Positions 28,158 through 37,694 of a DNA stretch of 64,000 bases are shown in pieces; position 1 is the first letter of the stretch, and each line of letters begins with the position of its first letter. A program made the position numbers and the translations under genes. The stretch spans positions 1 to 64,000 of the forward strand of contig CACYNH010000008.1 of NCBI GenBank assembly GCA_902775735.1. Direction: 5' to 3'. This DNA is from an uncultured Erysipelotrichaceae bacterium. GTDB lineage: Bacteria; Bacillota_I; Bacilli_A; Erysipelotrichales; Erysipelotrichaceae. A model generated the notes under the pieces. It worked only from the letters and a program-made list of their open reading frames with translations. It searched no databases and had not been told where the DNA came from.

Positions 28158-28541
28158 ATGAAAACACCAGAAGAACTCAAGTATTCAAAAACCCATGAAT
28201 GGGTCCGCTTCATTTCCGAAACAGAAGCAGAAGTCGGCTTAAGCGACTTTGCCCAGGACGCCCTCGGCGATCTGGTCTTCGTCAACCTGCCGGAACCCGA
28301 CGCCGAAGCAGTCAAAGGCGAAACGATCTGCGATGTGGAATCCGTCAAGGCGGTCTCCGACGTCTACGCGCCTGTCAGCGGCACTGTGACGGAAGTCAAT
28401 GAAGAACTGCTCGACGCTCCTGAAAAGATCAATTCCGATCCTTATGGGGCTTGGCTGTTCAGACTCACAGATGTCAGTGACACTGATGATCTGATGGACG
28501 CGGAAGCTTACAAGGCGCATTGCGAAGCCGAGGCTCATTAA
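28158..28541 (+). CDS. gcvH: Glycine cleavage system H protein (lipoyl carrier)
   Basis: 127 residues. The lipoylated Lys lies in DVESVKAVSD. YSKTHEWVRF at the N-terminus is the family signature. It carries aminomethyl between P, T and L proteins. The start follows gcvT by 2 bases and gcvPA starts 1 base later. Confidence 0.97.
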   Translation: MKTPEELKYSKTHEWVRFISETEAEVGLSDFAQDALGDLVFVNLPEPDAEAVKGETICDVESVKAVSDVYAPVSGTVTEVNEELLDAPEKINSDPYGAWLFRLTDVSDTDDLMDAEAYKAHCEAEAH

Positions 28542-28542
28542 A

Positions 28543-29835
28543 ATGGGAAGCTATATTCCTTCAACAGATCTGCAGCGGCAGGAAATGCTGGAAGAAGCCG
28601 GCTTTTCGTGCTTTGAAGATCTGTACAGGGATGTGCCGGAAGAGCTGAAGCTGAACCATGAACTGGATCTTCCCGACGGAAAGTCCGAACTGGAAACATA
28701 TTCTGTTTTAAAGAAACTCGCTCATAAAAACAAAGTGTATTCCAGTGTGTTCCGCGGCGCCGGCGCCTACCGGCATTACATCCCTTCAATTGTCACAAGC
28801 GTTGTGAACAAAGAAGAATTCGTCACTGCCTATACGCCTTACCAGGCGGAAATCTCCCAGGGCGTTCTGCAGTCCATCTTCGAATACCAGACGATGATCT
28901 GCGAACTGACCGGCATGGATGTTTCCAACGCCTCGGTCTATGACGGGGCTGTGGCAGCGGCGGAAGCGGTCTCGATGTGCCGCTCACCCAAAAAGAAAAA
29001 GGTCTATGTTTCCCAGGGCGTTCATCCCGACACCATGAAGGTCATCCACACTTACAGCTGGGCGGCTTCCGATGAAATCATCGAACTGCCCCTGCATGAG
29101 GGATTAACGGATCCGCAGGATATCAAAGACAGCGATGTCTCCTGCATCGTCATCCAGCAGCCGAACTTCTATGGCGTGATTGAAGATGTGCGCGCTCTTG
29201 TCAGCGCCGCCCATGAAAAGGGAATCACCGTGATTCTTTCCATGAACCCGATTGCGATGGCTTCACTGCCCACACCTGCCGAATACGGCGCGGATATCGC
29301 AGTCGGCGAAGGTCAGCCGCTGGGCATGCCTTTGAGCTATGGCGGACCGTATCTCGGCTTTATGGCAGCCACTTCAAAACTGATGAGAAAACTGCCCGGC
29401 AGAATTGTCGGCAGAACCGTCGATTCAGAAGGCAATACTGCTTATGTGCTGACCCTGCAGGCCCGTGAACAGCATATCCGCAGAGAAAAAGCATCCTCGA
29501 ATATCTGTTCCAACGAAGCTCTGTGCGCTCTGACCGCTTCCGTCTATCTGTCCGCGATGGGACCCGATGGCTTAAAGGAAGTGGCTTCGCAATGTTATTC
29601 AAAAGCGCATTATCTTGCGGCAAAGCTTGAAGAAGCAGGACTGAAACGCAGATACGCCGCCGACTTCTTCCATGAATTCGTGACCGATTGCGATGACCCT
29701 CAAAAGCTAGTGGAGAAACTGGCTGAAAAGGATATCCTCGCCGGTCTGCCGGTGGAGGGAGGCATTCTGTGGTGCGCTACGGAAATGAATACAAAAGAAG
29801 AGATGGACGCTCTTGTTCGGGAGGTTTTAAAATGA
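28543..29835 (+). CDS. gcvPA: Glycine dehydrogenase (decarboxylating) subunit 1
   Basis: 430 residues, the split form of the P protein. Y-x-P-S-T/I at the start (YIPSTDLQRQ), YQAEISQG, and PLSYGGPYLGFM. With gcvPB it decarboxylates glycine on PLP. It overlaps gcvPB by ATGA. Confidence 0.95.
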   Translation: MGSYIPSTDLQRQEMLEEAGFSCFEDLYRDVPEELKLNHELDLPDGKSELETYSVLKKLAHKNKVYSSVFRGAGAYRHYIPSIVTSVVNKEEFVTAYTPYQAEISQGVLQSIFEYQTMICELTGMDVSNASVYDGAVAAAEAVSMCRSPKKKKVYVSQGVHPDTMKVIHTYSWAASDEIIELPLHEGLTDPQDIKDSDVSCIVIQQPNFYGVIEDVRALVSAAHEKGITVILSMNPIAMASLPTPAEYGADIAVGEGQPLGMPLSYGGPYLGFMAATSKLMRKLPGRIVGRTVDSEGNTAYVLTLQAREQHIRREKASSNICSNEALCALTASVYLSAMGPDGLKEVASQCYSKAHYLAAKLEEAGLKRRYAADFFHEFVTDCDDPQKLVEKLAEKDILAGLPVEGGILWCATEMNTKEEMDALVREVLK

Positions 29836-31256
29836 AAACCTTATTTGAAAGAAGTGTACCCGGCAGACACTGCACGGTTCTTCCCGCCTGCGATGTGCCG
29901 GTATTAAAACCGTCAGAGACAAGAGAAAAGGCACTGCGTCTGCCTGAACTTTCAGAGACCGACATCAGCCGCCACTACACGTCTCTTGCCAAACAGACCT
30001 TCGGCGTCAATGACGGTTTCTATCCGCTTGGCTCCTGCACCATGAAGTACAATCCCAAGGTCAATGAAAAAGCGGCGCAGCTGGAAGGCTTCACCGACGT
30101 TCATCCGCTTCAGGACGCCCAGGGCTCTCTTGAATTATTAAAGACAGCCGAAAAGTATCTCTGCGAAATCACCGGAATGGATGAAATGACATTCCAGCCG
30201 GCAGCCGGCGCCCATGGCGAACTGACCGGATTAATGCTGATCAAGAGATACCATGAACTGAACGGCCACACTTTAAGAAACAAGATCATCGTTCCCGACT
30301 CCGCCCATGGCACCAACCCGGCAAGCTCGGCAATGTGCGGCTTCACCGTGGTAAATATTCCGTCGGCACCGGACGGCTGCGTTGATCTGGAAAAACTCAG
30401 AGAAGCGGCCGGCGAAGATACGGCGGGACTGATGCTGACGAATCCGAATACACTGGGCATCTTTGATAAAAACATCAAAGCGATCACCGACATCGTTCAT
30501 GAGGCAGGCGGCCTCTGCTATTACGACGGCGCCAACCTCAACGCTGTCATGGGCATCGCAAGACCCGGCGATATGGGCTTTGACTGTGTCCATCTCAACC
30601 TTCACAAATCCTTCTCCACCCCTCATGGCGGCGGCGGACCGGGCTCCGGCCCTGTCGGCTGCAAATCCTTCCTGGCGGACTATCTGCCAGGTGAAAAGGT
30701 TGTGGAGGAAAACGGCGTTTACCGCTGGCAGTCAAGAGGCGAAAACAGTATCGGCTGCGTGCGAGGCTTCCACGGCAATTTCCTGGTTGTCGTCAAGGCA
30801 TTTGCCTACCTGACCACACTGGGTAAGCAGGGCGTTCCGGAAGTCGCGAAGAACGCTGTGCTCAACGCCAACTACATCAAACACCTTCTCGAAGGCACAT
30901 GGCAGGTGGCCCGTCCCGGCATCTGCATGCATGAGTTCGTCCTGACCCTGGAAGAGCTCAAGAAGGAAACCGGCGTCAGCGCCATGGATGTGGCCAAGGC
31001 TTTACAGGACTATGGCATCCATCCGCCGACAATGTACTTCCCGCTCAATGTGCATGAAGCGCTCATGATTGAGCCGACCGAAACCGAATCAAAGGAAACA
31101 CTTGAGGAAGCGGCGGCCGCGTTCATGGATATCTGGAAGACCATTCAGGAGAATCCGGAATCCCTCCATGACACCCCGCATCATTCCTATATCAAGAGAC
31201 CTGATGAAGTGACTGCCGCAAGGCATCCGGTTCTCAGGGATCCTCTCAATGATTAA
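29832..31256 (+). CDS. gcvPB: Glycine dehydrogenase (decarboxylating) subunit 2
   Basis: 474 residues. It has the PLP Lys in HLNLHKSFSTPHGGGGPG, YPLGSCTMKYNP and DSAHGTNPAS. The ATG at 29832 overlaps the gcvPA stop. lplA begins inside its end (8-base overlap). Confidence 0.96.
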   Translation: MKTLFERSVPGRHCTVLPACDVPVLKPSETREKALRLPELSETDISRHYTSLAKQTFGVNDGFYPLGSCTMKYNPKVNEKAAQLEGFTDVHPLQDAQGSLELLKTAEKYLCEITGMDEMTFQPAAGAHGELTGLMLIKRYHELNGHTLRNKIIVPDSAHGTNPASSAMCGFTVVNIPSAPDGCVDLEKLREAAGEDTAGLMLTNPNTLGIFDKNIKAITDIVHEAGGLCYYDGANLNAVMGIARPGDMGFDCVHLNLHKSFSTPHGGGGPGSGPVGCKSFLADYLPGEKVVEENGVYRWQSRGENSIGCVRGFHGNFLVVVKAFAYLTTLGKQGVPEVAKNAVLNANYIKHLLEGTWQVARPGICMHEFVLTLEELKKETGVSAMDVAKALQDYGIHPPTMYFPLNVHEALMIEPTETESKETLEEAAAAFMDIWKTIQENPESLHDTPHHSYIKRPDEVTAARHPVLRDPLND

Positions 31257-32220
31257 TCATCTTTACACTGTTTCAGCAGCCGGGTCTGATCCTACAGTCA
31301 ACCTGGCTGCTGAATCAGTTCTGCTTGAAAACGTTCCTTCTGATTCGCTGATTCTTTACTTATGGCAGAATGACAATACCGTTGTCATCGGCAGAAACCA
31401 GAATTATTACCGCGAATGCAATGCGGCAAATATCGCGGAAGATCATGTCAGAGTTGTCCGGCGGCCGAGCGGCGGCGGGGCGGTCTATCATGACATGGGC
31501 AATCTGAACTTCACTTTCATCGCGAAAGATGAGGATTACAATATTGCGCATTATTACGCAATTATCATCAAAGCCCTTCAGAAAGCCGGAATAGAAGCCT
31601 CACTCTCAGGCCGCAACGATCTGCTTGTGAATCACGCCAAATTTTCCGGCAGCGCCTATTATCATCATCACGGCAGCTCGTATCATCACGGGACTTTGTT
31701 AATAAACAGCGACCTTACCAAAATGCCGCTGTATCTGAATCCAGATCCGCTCAAGCTCAAAGCCAACGGCGTTGATTCGGTGCGCAGCCGGGTGATGAAT
31801 CTCTCTGAGCTTCAGCCCTCCCTCAGCATTGACATGATGAGGAACCTGCTGGTTCAGGCGTGTGAAGAGTACTATCAGCTCAGCGTAGAAGAATTGCCGT
31901 TTCCTTCTGAAAAGCAGCTGGAACAATACCGTGAACTCTACAGGAGTGAAGAGTGGATCAAAGGAAAGAATCCGCCTTTTGATCTGGAACTCTCAAACCG
32001 CTTTGAGTGGGGCTGTCTAACCATCGGTTTCCAGGTGAACAGAGGAATTGTACGGAAGGTATCCGTTTCCAGCGACGCGATGGAACAGGCTCAGATTCTC
32101 ATGATTCCGTCCATGCTGGAAGGGGTCCGGTTTGAAAGCGCCGCCCTCAGCTCTGCAGTGAATCAGGAGGGAAAGCTATTCAAAGAGATCAGCCTGTGGC
32201 TGAAAGAACAGGAGTTTTAA
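31249..32220 (+). CDS. lplA: Lipoate-protein ligase
   Basis: 323 residues. It has the family's RRPSGGGAVYHDMGNLNF, LSGRNDLLVN and FSGSAYYHH...YHHGTLL motifs, plus a C-terminal accessory domain. It activates lipoate with ATP and attaches it to GcvH. Its place inside the gcv operon fits that job, and suggests reliance on scavenged lipoate. Confidence 0.93.
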   Translation: MINHLYTVSAAGSDPTVNLAAESVLLENVPSDSLILYLWQNDNTVVIGRNQNYYRECNAANIAEDHVRVVRRPSGGGAVYHDMGNLNFTFIAKDEDYNIAHYYAIIIKALQKAGIEASLSGRNDLLVNHAKFSGSAYYHHHGSSYHHGTLLINSDLTKMPLYLNPDPLKLKANGVDSVRSRVMNLSELQPSLSIDMMRNLLVQACEEYYQLSVEELPFPSEKQLEQYRELYRSEEWIKGKNPPFDLELSNRFEWGCLTIGFQVNRGIVRKVSVSSDAMEQAQILMIPSMLEGVRFESAALSSAVNQEGKLFKEISLWLKEQEF

Positions 32221-32221
32221 T

Positions 32222-33583
32222 ATGCATTTTAATGTCATGATCATCGGCGGGGGACCCGGAGGCTATACGGCTGCTTTTGAAGCTGCCAAAGCCGGTCTGT
32301 CCGTCTGCCTGATTGAAGAAAGAGAAGTGGGCGGCACCTGCCTCAACCGCGGCTGTATCCCGACCAAGACGTTCGTCCATACCGCTGATCTGTACCGCGA
32401 ACTGAACGATCCGGATATGACAGCAATTGATGTGGAAAGCTTCCGTTTCAATACAGAAAAGCTTCTGGAAAAGAAAGACCGCATTGTGACGGATCTGCGC
32501 GCAGGAATCGAAAAAGCGCTCAAATCTTCAAAGATCACCGTCATGAGCGGCAAAGCTTCGCTCACAGACGCTCACACCGCTCATGTGAACGGCGAAACAG
32601 TCACCGCCGATCATACAATCCTTGCGACGGGAAGCGTTCCCTCAAGGATTCCGGTTGAAGGGGCTGATCTGCCCGGCGTGATTACAAGCGATGACGTGCT
32701 TGAAACACTGCCTCTTTGCAAAGAGATTGTGATTGTGGGCGGCGGGGTCATCGGCTGCGAAATGGCAGGCATCTATGAAGCTGCCGGCACGAAAGTCACC
32801 ATCCTTGAGGCATTGGACAGACTGCTGCCGAATATGGAGAGCGAACTGGGCAGATCGCTGGCGCTGACATTTAAAAAGCGTGGGATTGAAGTCCACGCCA
32901 AAACCTTCTTAAAGAAAATTGAACAGAAGGAAAACAGACTTTCAGTCAGCTATGAGGAAAAAGGCGCACTCAATGAAAAAGAATGCGATCTGGTCCTGCT
33001 GGCGGCGGGAAGAAAAGCTCTCACCGATGTGTTTGAAGGCGAAGCGCCTTCAATCGAGAGAGGCCGCTTTGTCATCGACGAATCCTGCATGACTTCCATT
33101 CCTGATCTTTACGCCATCGGCGACTGCGCCGGCTCATATCCCCAGCTGGCCCATACCGCGATGGCAATGGCGGTCAACGCCGTCTGCGCGATCACAGGAA
33201 AGAAACCGGAAAGGGATATGAACCTGATTCCTTCCGGCGTCTACACATCCCCGGAAATCGCCGCCTGCGGTCTGAGTGAAAAGGAAGCCCATGAAAAAGG
33301 TTATGAAGTTTTCAGCGCCAAAGCCAATACAATGGCCAACGCCAGAAGCCTCATCGCCAGCGGAGAGAGAGGCTTCATGAAGCTGACAGTCGAAAAAGGA
33401 AGCGGAAAGCTGCTTGGGGCATTTATGATGTGCGAAAGGGCGACCGACCTCATCCATGAAGCCGCCCTTGCGGTTCATCAGGAAATGACTGTTCCCCAGG
33501 TGCTGAACATGATCCATGGCCATCCGACATTCTCCGAAGTGTTTGTTTCAGCTCTGGAAGCGGCTGAAAAGAAGCTTGGATAA
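32222..33583 (+). CDS. lpdA: Dihydrolipoyl dehydrogenase (L protein)
   Basis: 453 residues. FAD site GGGPGGYTAAFEA, redox CxxxxC in GGTCLNRGCIPTK, NAD site VGGGVIGCEMA, and the C-terminal His-Glu of the dimer interface (HGHPTFSE). It reoxidises GcvH dihydrolipoamide. No fused lipoyl domain. Last gene of the operon, 12 bases before a perfect bidirectional terminator. Confidence 0.96.
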   Translation: MHFNVMIIGGGPGGYTAAFEAAKAGLSVCLIEEREVGGTCLNRGCIPTKTFVHTADLYRELNDPDMTAIDVESFRFNTEKLLEKKDRIVTDLRAGIEKALKSSKITVMSGKASLTDAHTAHVNGETVTADHTILATGSVPSRIPVEGADLPGVITSDDVLETLPLCKEIVIVGGGVIGCEMAGIYEAAGTKVTILEALDRLLPNMESELGRSLALTFKKRGIEVHAKTFLKKIEQKENRLSVSYEEKGALNEKECDLVLLAAGRKALTDVFEGEAPSIERGRFVIDESCMTSIPDLYAIGDCAGSYPQLAHTAMAMAVNAVCAITGKKPERDMNLIPSGVYTSPEIAACGLSEKEAHEKGYEVFSAKANTMANARSLIASGERGFMKLTVEKGSGKLLGAFMMCERATDLIHEAALAVHQEMTVPQVLNMIHGHPTFSEVFVSALEAAEKKLG

Positions 33584-33594
33584 CTCAAAAAATC

Positions 33595-33618
33595 AAAACC
33601 GGGAGCGATCCCGGTTTT
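33595..33618. terminator. Bidirectional terminator closing the gcv operon
   Basis: AAAACCGGGA / TCCCGGTTTT perfect ten-pair stem with loop GCGA, between convergent genes. Confidence 0.92.
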
Positions 33619-33623
33619 CAGTT

Positions 33624-34160
33624 TCAGTAATCAAATCTTCTGATTTCGCAGTTGCCGATGCCGAAGGAGGCGAATTCCTCATTGGTCATATCATGAAAGT
33701 ATGACTGGATGATTCTGGCCAGGCCGTTATGGGCGGCCAGAAGATAAACCGTTTCTTCCTGCGATGTGATCTCATCGAGAAGAGAATAGACACGGTGGGC
33801 GGTTTTGAACATGCTTTCACCGCCGTCCCATGATTCGATGAAATGGGTTTTGGCGATTCTGAAATCTTCGCCGTTTCTCGCGGTTCCTTCCCATTTGCCG
33901 AAATTCTGCTCAATTAAGCGCGGCTCTGTCCGAAGCGGAATCCCTGTTTTTTCAGAGATCGTTTCAGCGGTGTGCAGCGCCCGTTTCAAAGGGGAAGCGA
34001 GAATCATGTCAATCTTCAGATTCTCTTTAAGGATATTTTCAGCAGCCTGTTCTGCCTGAAGATATCCTTTTTCGGTCAGGTCAATATCCGTGGCACCGCA
34101 GATTTTGTTTTCCACATTCCATAACGATTCGCCATGGCGTACAAAGTAAAAGTGTCCCAT
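33624..34160 (-). CDS. Histidine phosphatase family protein
   Basis: About 178 residues. FVRHGESLWNVENK carries the catalytic RHG, SPLKRALHTAE and AAHNGLARI the rest of the site. It is a phosphoglycerate mutase-like phosphatase with unknown substrate. The second of two adjacent ATGs is chosen, about 7 bases after GGAAG; the start could be 3 bases earlier. Confidence 0.87.
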   Translation of the reverse strand: MGHFYFVRHGESLWNVENKICGATDIDLTEKGYLQAEQAAENILKENLKIDMILASPLKRALHTAETISEKTGIPLRTEPRLIEQNFGKWEGTARNGEDFRIAKTHFIESWDGGESMFKTAHRVYSLLDEITSQEETVYLLAAHNGLARIIQSYFHDMTNEEFASFGIGNCEIRRFDY

Positions 34161-34245
34161 CATTCTCTTCCTTTCGCAATTACACACAGAATACATTATT
34201 CCTGTCTCTTCTGATACAATTCTTTTGAGAAAAAAGGAGTTTCAC

Positions 34246-35091
34246 ATGAACAGCAAAGTTATCTTTCTCGACGTCGACGGAACACTGATCGACTATCAGG
34301 CCAAAACGCCTGCCTCCGCCAAAACCGCCATCGACATGGCAAGAGCCAACGGCCACCGCGTCTACATCTGCACCGGCTGCTCCAAAGCCGAAGTCCTGCA
34401 GAGAGACCTGCCGGAACTTGACGGCATGATCGGGGCAAACGGGGGCTATGTCGAGGATCATGGCGAAGTCGTCATGCATACAAGCCTGACGTATGAGCAG
34501 ACTAAGCATGTCGTCGACTGGTGTACGGACCGGCACATCGGCTTCATTCTTGAATGCAATTCCGGCCGCTATGTCGATCCCATCTTCATGGAACAGGGAC
34601 CTGACGCCTTTGCCCGCTACAAAGAAGGAAAAGGCGCAAAGAGCGTGGACAGAGAAGCCCAGGCAAAAAGAATCCGTGAACAGTTCTTCTATGTGGAAGG
34701 GGACGAGAGATACCGCTCTGACGTCAACAAGATTTCCTTTGTCTTAAGAACATACCAGGATCATCTTGATTCAAAGGAGGAATTCCCCGACATGGTCGCC
34801 AACACATGGGGCGGTAAAGGGGAACTGGCAATCTTCGGAGATCTCGGTCCTGCCGGCATCACAAAGAAAACAGCGATCGAAAAGCTTCTGGATTATATCA
34901 AAGCCGCTCAGAAGGACACCATTTCCTTCGGCGACGCCAAAATCGATCTTTCGATGTTTGAACAATGCGCCTTCAATGTCGCGATGGGCAACGGCGGACC
35001 GGAAATCAAGGAAGCAGCCGACTATATCACCACCGATGTCAATGACGACGGCATCCTCAACGCTTTCCGCTATCTGAAACTGATTGACTGA
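34246..35091 (+). CDS. Cof-type HAD-IIB phosphatase
   Basis: 281 residues. Motif I DVDGTLIDYQ, motif IV SFGDAKIDLSMF. C2b cap domain in the middle. AAAGGAG precedes the ATG at 34246. Distinct in sequence from the Cof enzyme at 10745; the substrate is unknown. Confidence 0.9.
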   Translation: MNSKVIFLDVDGTLIDYQAKTPASAKTAIDMARANGHRVYICTGCSKAEVLQRDLPELDGMIGANGGYVEDHGEVVMHTSLTYEQTKHVVDWCTDRHIGFILECNSGRYVDPIFMEQGPDAFARYKEGKGAKSVDREAQAKRIREQFFYVEGDERYRSDVNKISFVLRTYQDHLDSKEEFPDMVANTWGGKGELAIFGDLGPAGITKKTAIEKLLDYIKAAQKDTISFGDAKIDLSMFEQCAFNVAMGNGGPEIKEAADYITTDVNDDGILNAFRYLKLID

Positions 35092-35094
35092 TCC

Positions 35095-35117
35095 AAAGCA
35101 GGGAAACCTGCTTTTTT
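35095..35117 (+). terminator. Rho-independent terminator
   Basis: AAAGCAGG / CCTGCTTT with a stable GAAA tetraloop, then a T run. Confidence 0.9.
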
Positions 35118-35186
35118 CAAGAGCACATAAGTTTATTCCCTGCGCGCATGTTCTTATAATTCTCATTGTAAATCAGGAGTATATTT

Positions 35187-36014
35187 ATGGATCATTTATC
35201 GAAAGCGCTCAGACAAAGAAGAAGTGTCAGAACATTCTTAAAGAAACCTGTCGATCCTTCTCTTCTTGAATCCCTGCAGGCATATGCATCAAAAATTCAA
35301 AATCCCTTCGGCATCGAAGTCCGCTTTGTTTTCCTGGACGCGAAAGAGCATCACCTCAGCGCGCCGGTTTTAAGCAATGAGCCGTTTTATATCGCAGCCG
35401 TTGTAAACAAAGTGCCTTATGGTGAAGAAGCCGTCGGCTATGCCTTTGAAAAACTCATGTTAAAAGCGGTCAGCGAAGGTCTTGGCACCGTCTGGATCGG
35501 CGGCACAATGAAGCGGGAGATGTTTGAAAAAGCAGCAGGAATCAAAGAAGGCGAACGGATGCCATGCATCACGCCCATCGGATACCCGGCGAAACCGGCA
35601 TTCAGGGAATCGATGATGCGCAAAGGTGTGGGCGCTGATAAGCGCATAAGCAGTGATGAGCTGTTCTTTGAAGGGAGTTTTACTGTTCCCTTAACTGAAC
35701 AGGATCCGGTGATCAATGAAGCCCTTGAAGCAGTCAGATGGGCGCCTTCCGCCGTCAATAAACAGCCCTGGCGAATTGTGCGTAAAGACGGCCGCTTCCA
35801 TTTCTATAAATATTCAGAAAAAAATTACTTCAGCGAAGCTGTCGGCGACATGCAGAGAATTGATGCAGGCATTGCCTTATGCCATTTCATCACTGTCCTT
35901 GAAGAAAACGGCAGAAAAGCAGACATCATCATTGAAGACCCGAAGATCAGAGAAGATGATCATCTGACCTACATCGCCAGCGTTATCACGGAAAGAGAGA
36001 CAGAAAATGAGTGA
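35187..36014 (+). CDS. Nitroreductase family protein (TM1586-like)
   Basis: 275 residues. It starts with ALRQRRSVRTF, the usual flavin-contacting start, and repeats the pattern later with AVRWAPSAVNKQPWRI, as in the two-lobed TM1586 nitroreductases. It should bind FMN and reduce a nitro, quinone or other acceptor. TATAAT at 35155 lies 26 bases upstream. It overlaps the radical SAM gene by 8 bases, so the two are probably co-translated. Confidence 0.8.
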   Translation: MDHLSKALRQRRSVRTFLKKPVDPSLLESLQAYASKIQNPFGIEVRFVFLDAKEHHLSAPVLSNEPFYIAAVVNKVPYGEEAVGYAFEKLMLKAVSEGLGTVWIGGTMKREMFEKAAGIKEGERMPCITPIGYPAKPAFRESMMRKGVGADKRISSDELFFEGSFTVPLTEQDPVINEALEAVRWAPSAVNKQPWRIVRKDGRFHFYKYSEKNYFSEAVGDMQRIDAGIALCHFITVLEENGRKADIIIEDPKIREDDHLTYIASVITERETENE

Positions 36015-37116
36015 AACATTCGACATCCAGGAATACATGACCGAAGGCGTCAGGAGAATTGTCAAAGACGCGCTCAAAGCGACATTAAAAGATCCCAGAG
36101 GCTCCGCTTTTATGGTGAAGTTCGCCGCTGCAAGCGCCAGAGCGGACGCGAAAAGAAGAGAAGCCGAAGACAATGGCGAACACATCCCGCCGTTTCTGAT
36201 CGCTTCCATCACTTCCGCCTGCAATCTCCATTGCGCCGGCTGCTATTCCAGAACCAACCACGCCACAACCGACGAAGCCCCTGTGCGCCAGTTAACCAGC
36301 GCCGAATGGTTTGATATCTTCAAAGAGGCGGATGAAATCGGCGTCAGCTTTATCCTGCTTGCCGGCGGCGAGCCGATGTTAAGAAGGGATATTATCCAGG
36401 AAGCGGGAAAGATGCAGAATATCATGTTTCCGATCTTCACCAACGGAACCTTCATGGATGAAAGATATTTTGAGCTGTTTGACAAATGCCGCAACCTGAT
36501 TCCACTGCTTTCGATTGAAGGCGATCAGAACATCACCGATACAAGAAGAGGCGGGGGCATTTACGAGAAACTGATCCGCAACATGGATGAACTGCATAAA
36601 CGGGGACTGATCTACGGCGCCTCAATTACAGTCACTTCCGAAAACATCGATGAAGTCATGTCGGATCAATTCCTCAATGAGCTTTCCTGGCGCGGCTGCA
36701 AAGCCGTCATCTATGTTGAATTCGTTCCCGTCACCGAAGAGTCAAAGAATCTGACTTTAAGTGAGGAACAGGAAGTTCAGCTGGTGAACAAGATCGAAAC
36801 GCTCAGACAGTCAGGAAATGACATGGTCTTTGTGGCGTTTCCGGGAGACGAAAAAGGCTCCGGCGGCTGCATCGCGGCCGGCAGAGGCTTCTTCCACATC
36901 AACTCCCATGGCGGCGCGGAACCCTGTCCGTTCTCCCCGTATTCCGACATCAATGTCCGCGACACTTCCCTTAAGGAAGCCGTCAATTCCGAACTCTTCC
37001 GTGTCTTAAGGGATACCGATGTTCTTAAAGACGACCATCAGGGCGGCTGCGTCCTGTTTGAAAAGCGTGATCAGGTTGAAGCGATTCTTGCGGCGGGCCG
37101 CATGAATCAGAACTGA
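36007..37116 (+). CDS. Radical SAM protein with C-terminal Cys motif
   Basis: 369 residues. The 4Fe-4S motif is C72-xxx-C76-xx-C79 (SACNLHCAGCYSR), followed by GGEP at 120-123. Further Cys at 288, 307 and 348 (GGCIAAG, EPCPFSP, GGCVLF) suggest a SPASM-like second cluster. A 60-residue helical N-terminal part (MSETFDIQEYMTEGVRRIVKD onward) precedes the barrel. Such enzymes modify peptides or small molecules; no precursor peptide gene was found next to it. It sits between two nitroreductases and overlaps the first. Confidence 0.85.
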   Translation: MSETFDIQEYMTEGVRRIVKDALKATLKDPRGSAFMVKFAAASARADAKRREAEDNGEHIPPFLIASITSACNLHCAGCYSRTNHATTDEAPVRQLTSAEWFDIFKEADEIGVSFILLAGGEPMLRRDIIQEAGKMQNIMFPIFTNGTFMDERYFELFDKCRNLIPLLSIEGDQNITDTRRGGGIYEKLIRNMDELHKRGLIYGASITVTSENIDEVMSDQFLNELSWRGCKAVIYVEFVPVTEESKNLTLSEEQEVQLVNKIETLRQSGNDMVFVAFPGDEKGSGGCIAAGRGFFHINSHGGAEPCPFSPYSDINVRDTSLKEAVNSELFRVLRDTDVLKDDHQGGCVLFEKRDQVEAILAAGRMNQN

Positions 37117-37121
37117 AAATC

Positions 37122-37130
37122 TGCTATGAT
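37122..37130 (+). promoter_or_regulatory. Extended -10 promoter of the second nitroreductase
   Basis: TGC-TATGAT, 26 bases before the ATG at 37156; no clear -35. The second nitroreductase may therefore also be made separately. Confidence 0.45.
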
Positions 37131-37155
37131 CCGTTAAAAGAAAGGAAACTGTTCC

Positions 37156-37647
37156 ATGACATCCATTTATACAAGAGTTTCGATCAGGAAATACCAGGAC
37201 AGACCCGTTGAAAAAGAACTCATCACGGAGATCATAAGGGCCGGCATGCAGGCGCCGAGCGCCGCCAACCAGCAGCCCTGGGAATTCTTCGTCGTCACTG
37301 ACAGAGAAACACTGCAGAAGCTTTCCGAAGCGTCTCCTTTTGCGAAAATGACCGCAAATGCCCCATGCGCCATCGTCACCGCCTACCGTAAAGACTGCCG
37401 TCTGCCCGATTACGCTGAGATTGATATGTCGATCGCGATGGAGAACATGTGGCTGCGCACCGATGAACTGGGTCTTGGCGGCGTGTGGCTTGGCATTGCC
37501 CCGCTTGAAGAAAGAATGAATGCGGTGGAGGAAATCCTGAACATGCCGGAAAATCTCATAGCCTTCGGCATCTTCCCGCTCGGGTATCCGGCGGAGGAAA
37601 GAAAACAGGCTGACCGTTTTGAGGAAGCACGCATACACTGGCTGTAA
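37156..37647 (+). CDS. Nitroreductase family protein
   Basis: 163 residues, single-lobe FMN reductase. RVSIRKYQDRPV is the flavin start motif, MQAPSAANQQPWEF the next contact, and GLGGVWLGI plus FGIFPLGYPAE the C-terminal signature. GAAAGGAAA precedes the ATG. It is closed by a terminator. Confidence 0.9.
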   Translation: MTSIYTRVSIRKYQDRPVEKELITEIIRAGMQAPSAANQQPWEFFVVTDRETLQKLSEASPFAKMTANAPCAIVTAYRKDCRLPDYAEIDMSIAMENMWLRTDELGLGGVWLGIAPLEERMNAVEEILNMPENLIAFGIFPLGYPAEERKQADRFEEARIHWL

Positions 37648-37649
37648 AG

Positions 37650-37676
37650 AGAAAGCACATCGCTGCTTTCTTTTTT
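37650..37676 (+). terminator. Rho-independent terminator
   Basis: AGAAAGCA / TGCTTTCT stem with a 6-base loop and a T run. Confidence 0.85.
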
Positions 37677-37694
37677 GGTTTATGATGTAAATGT

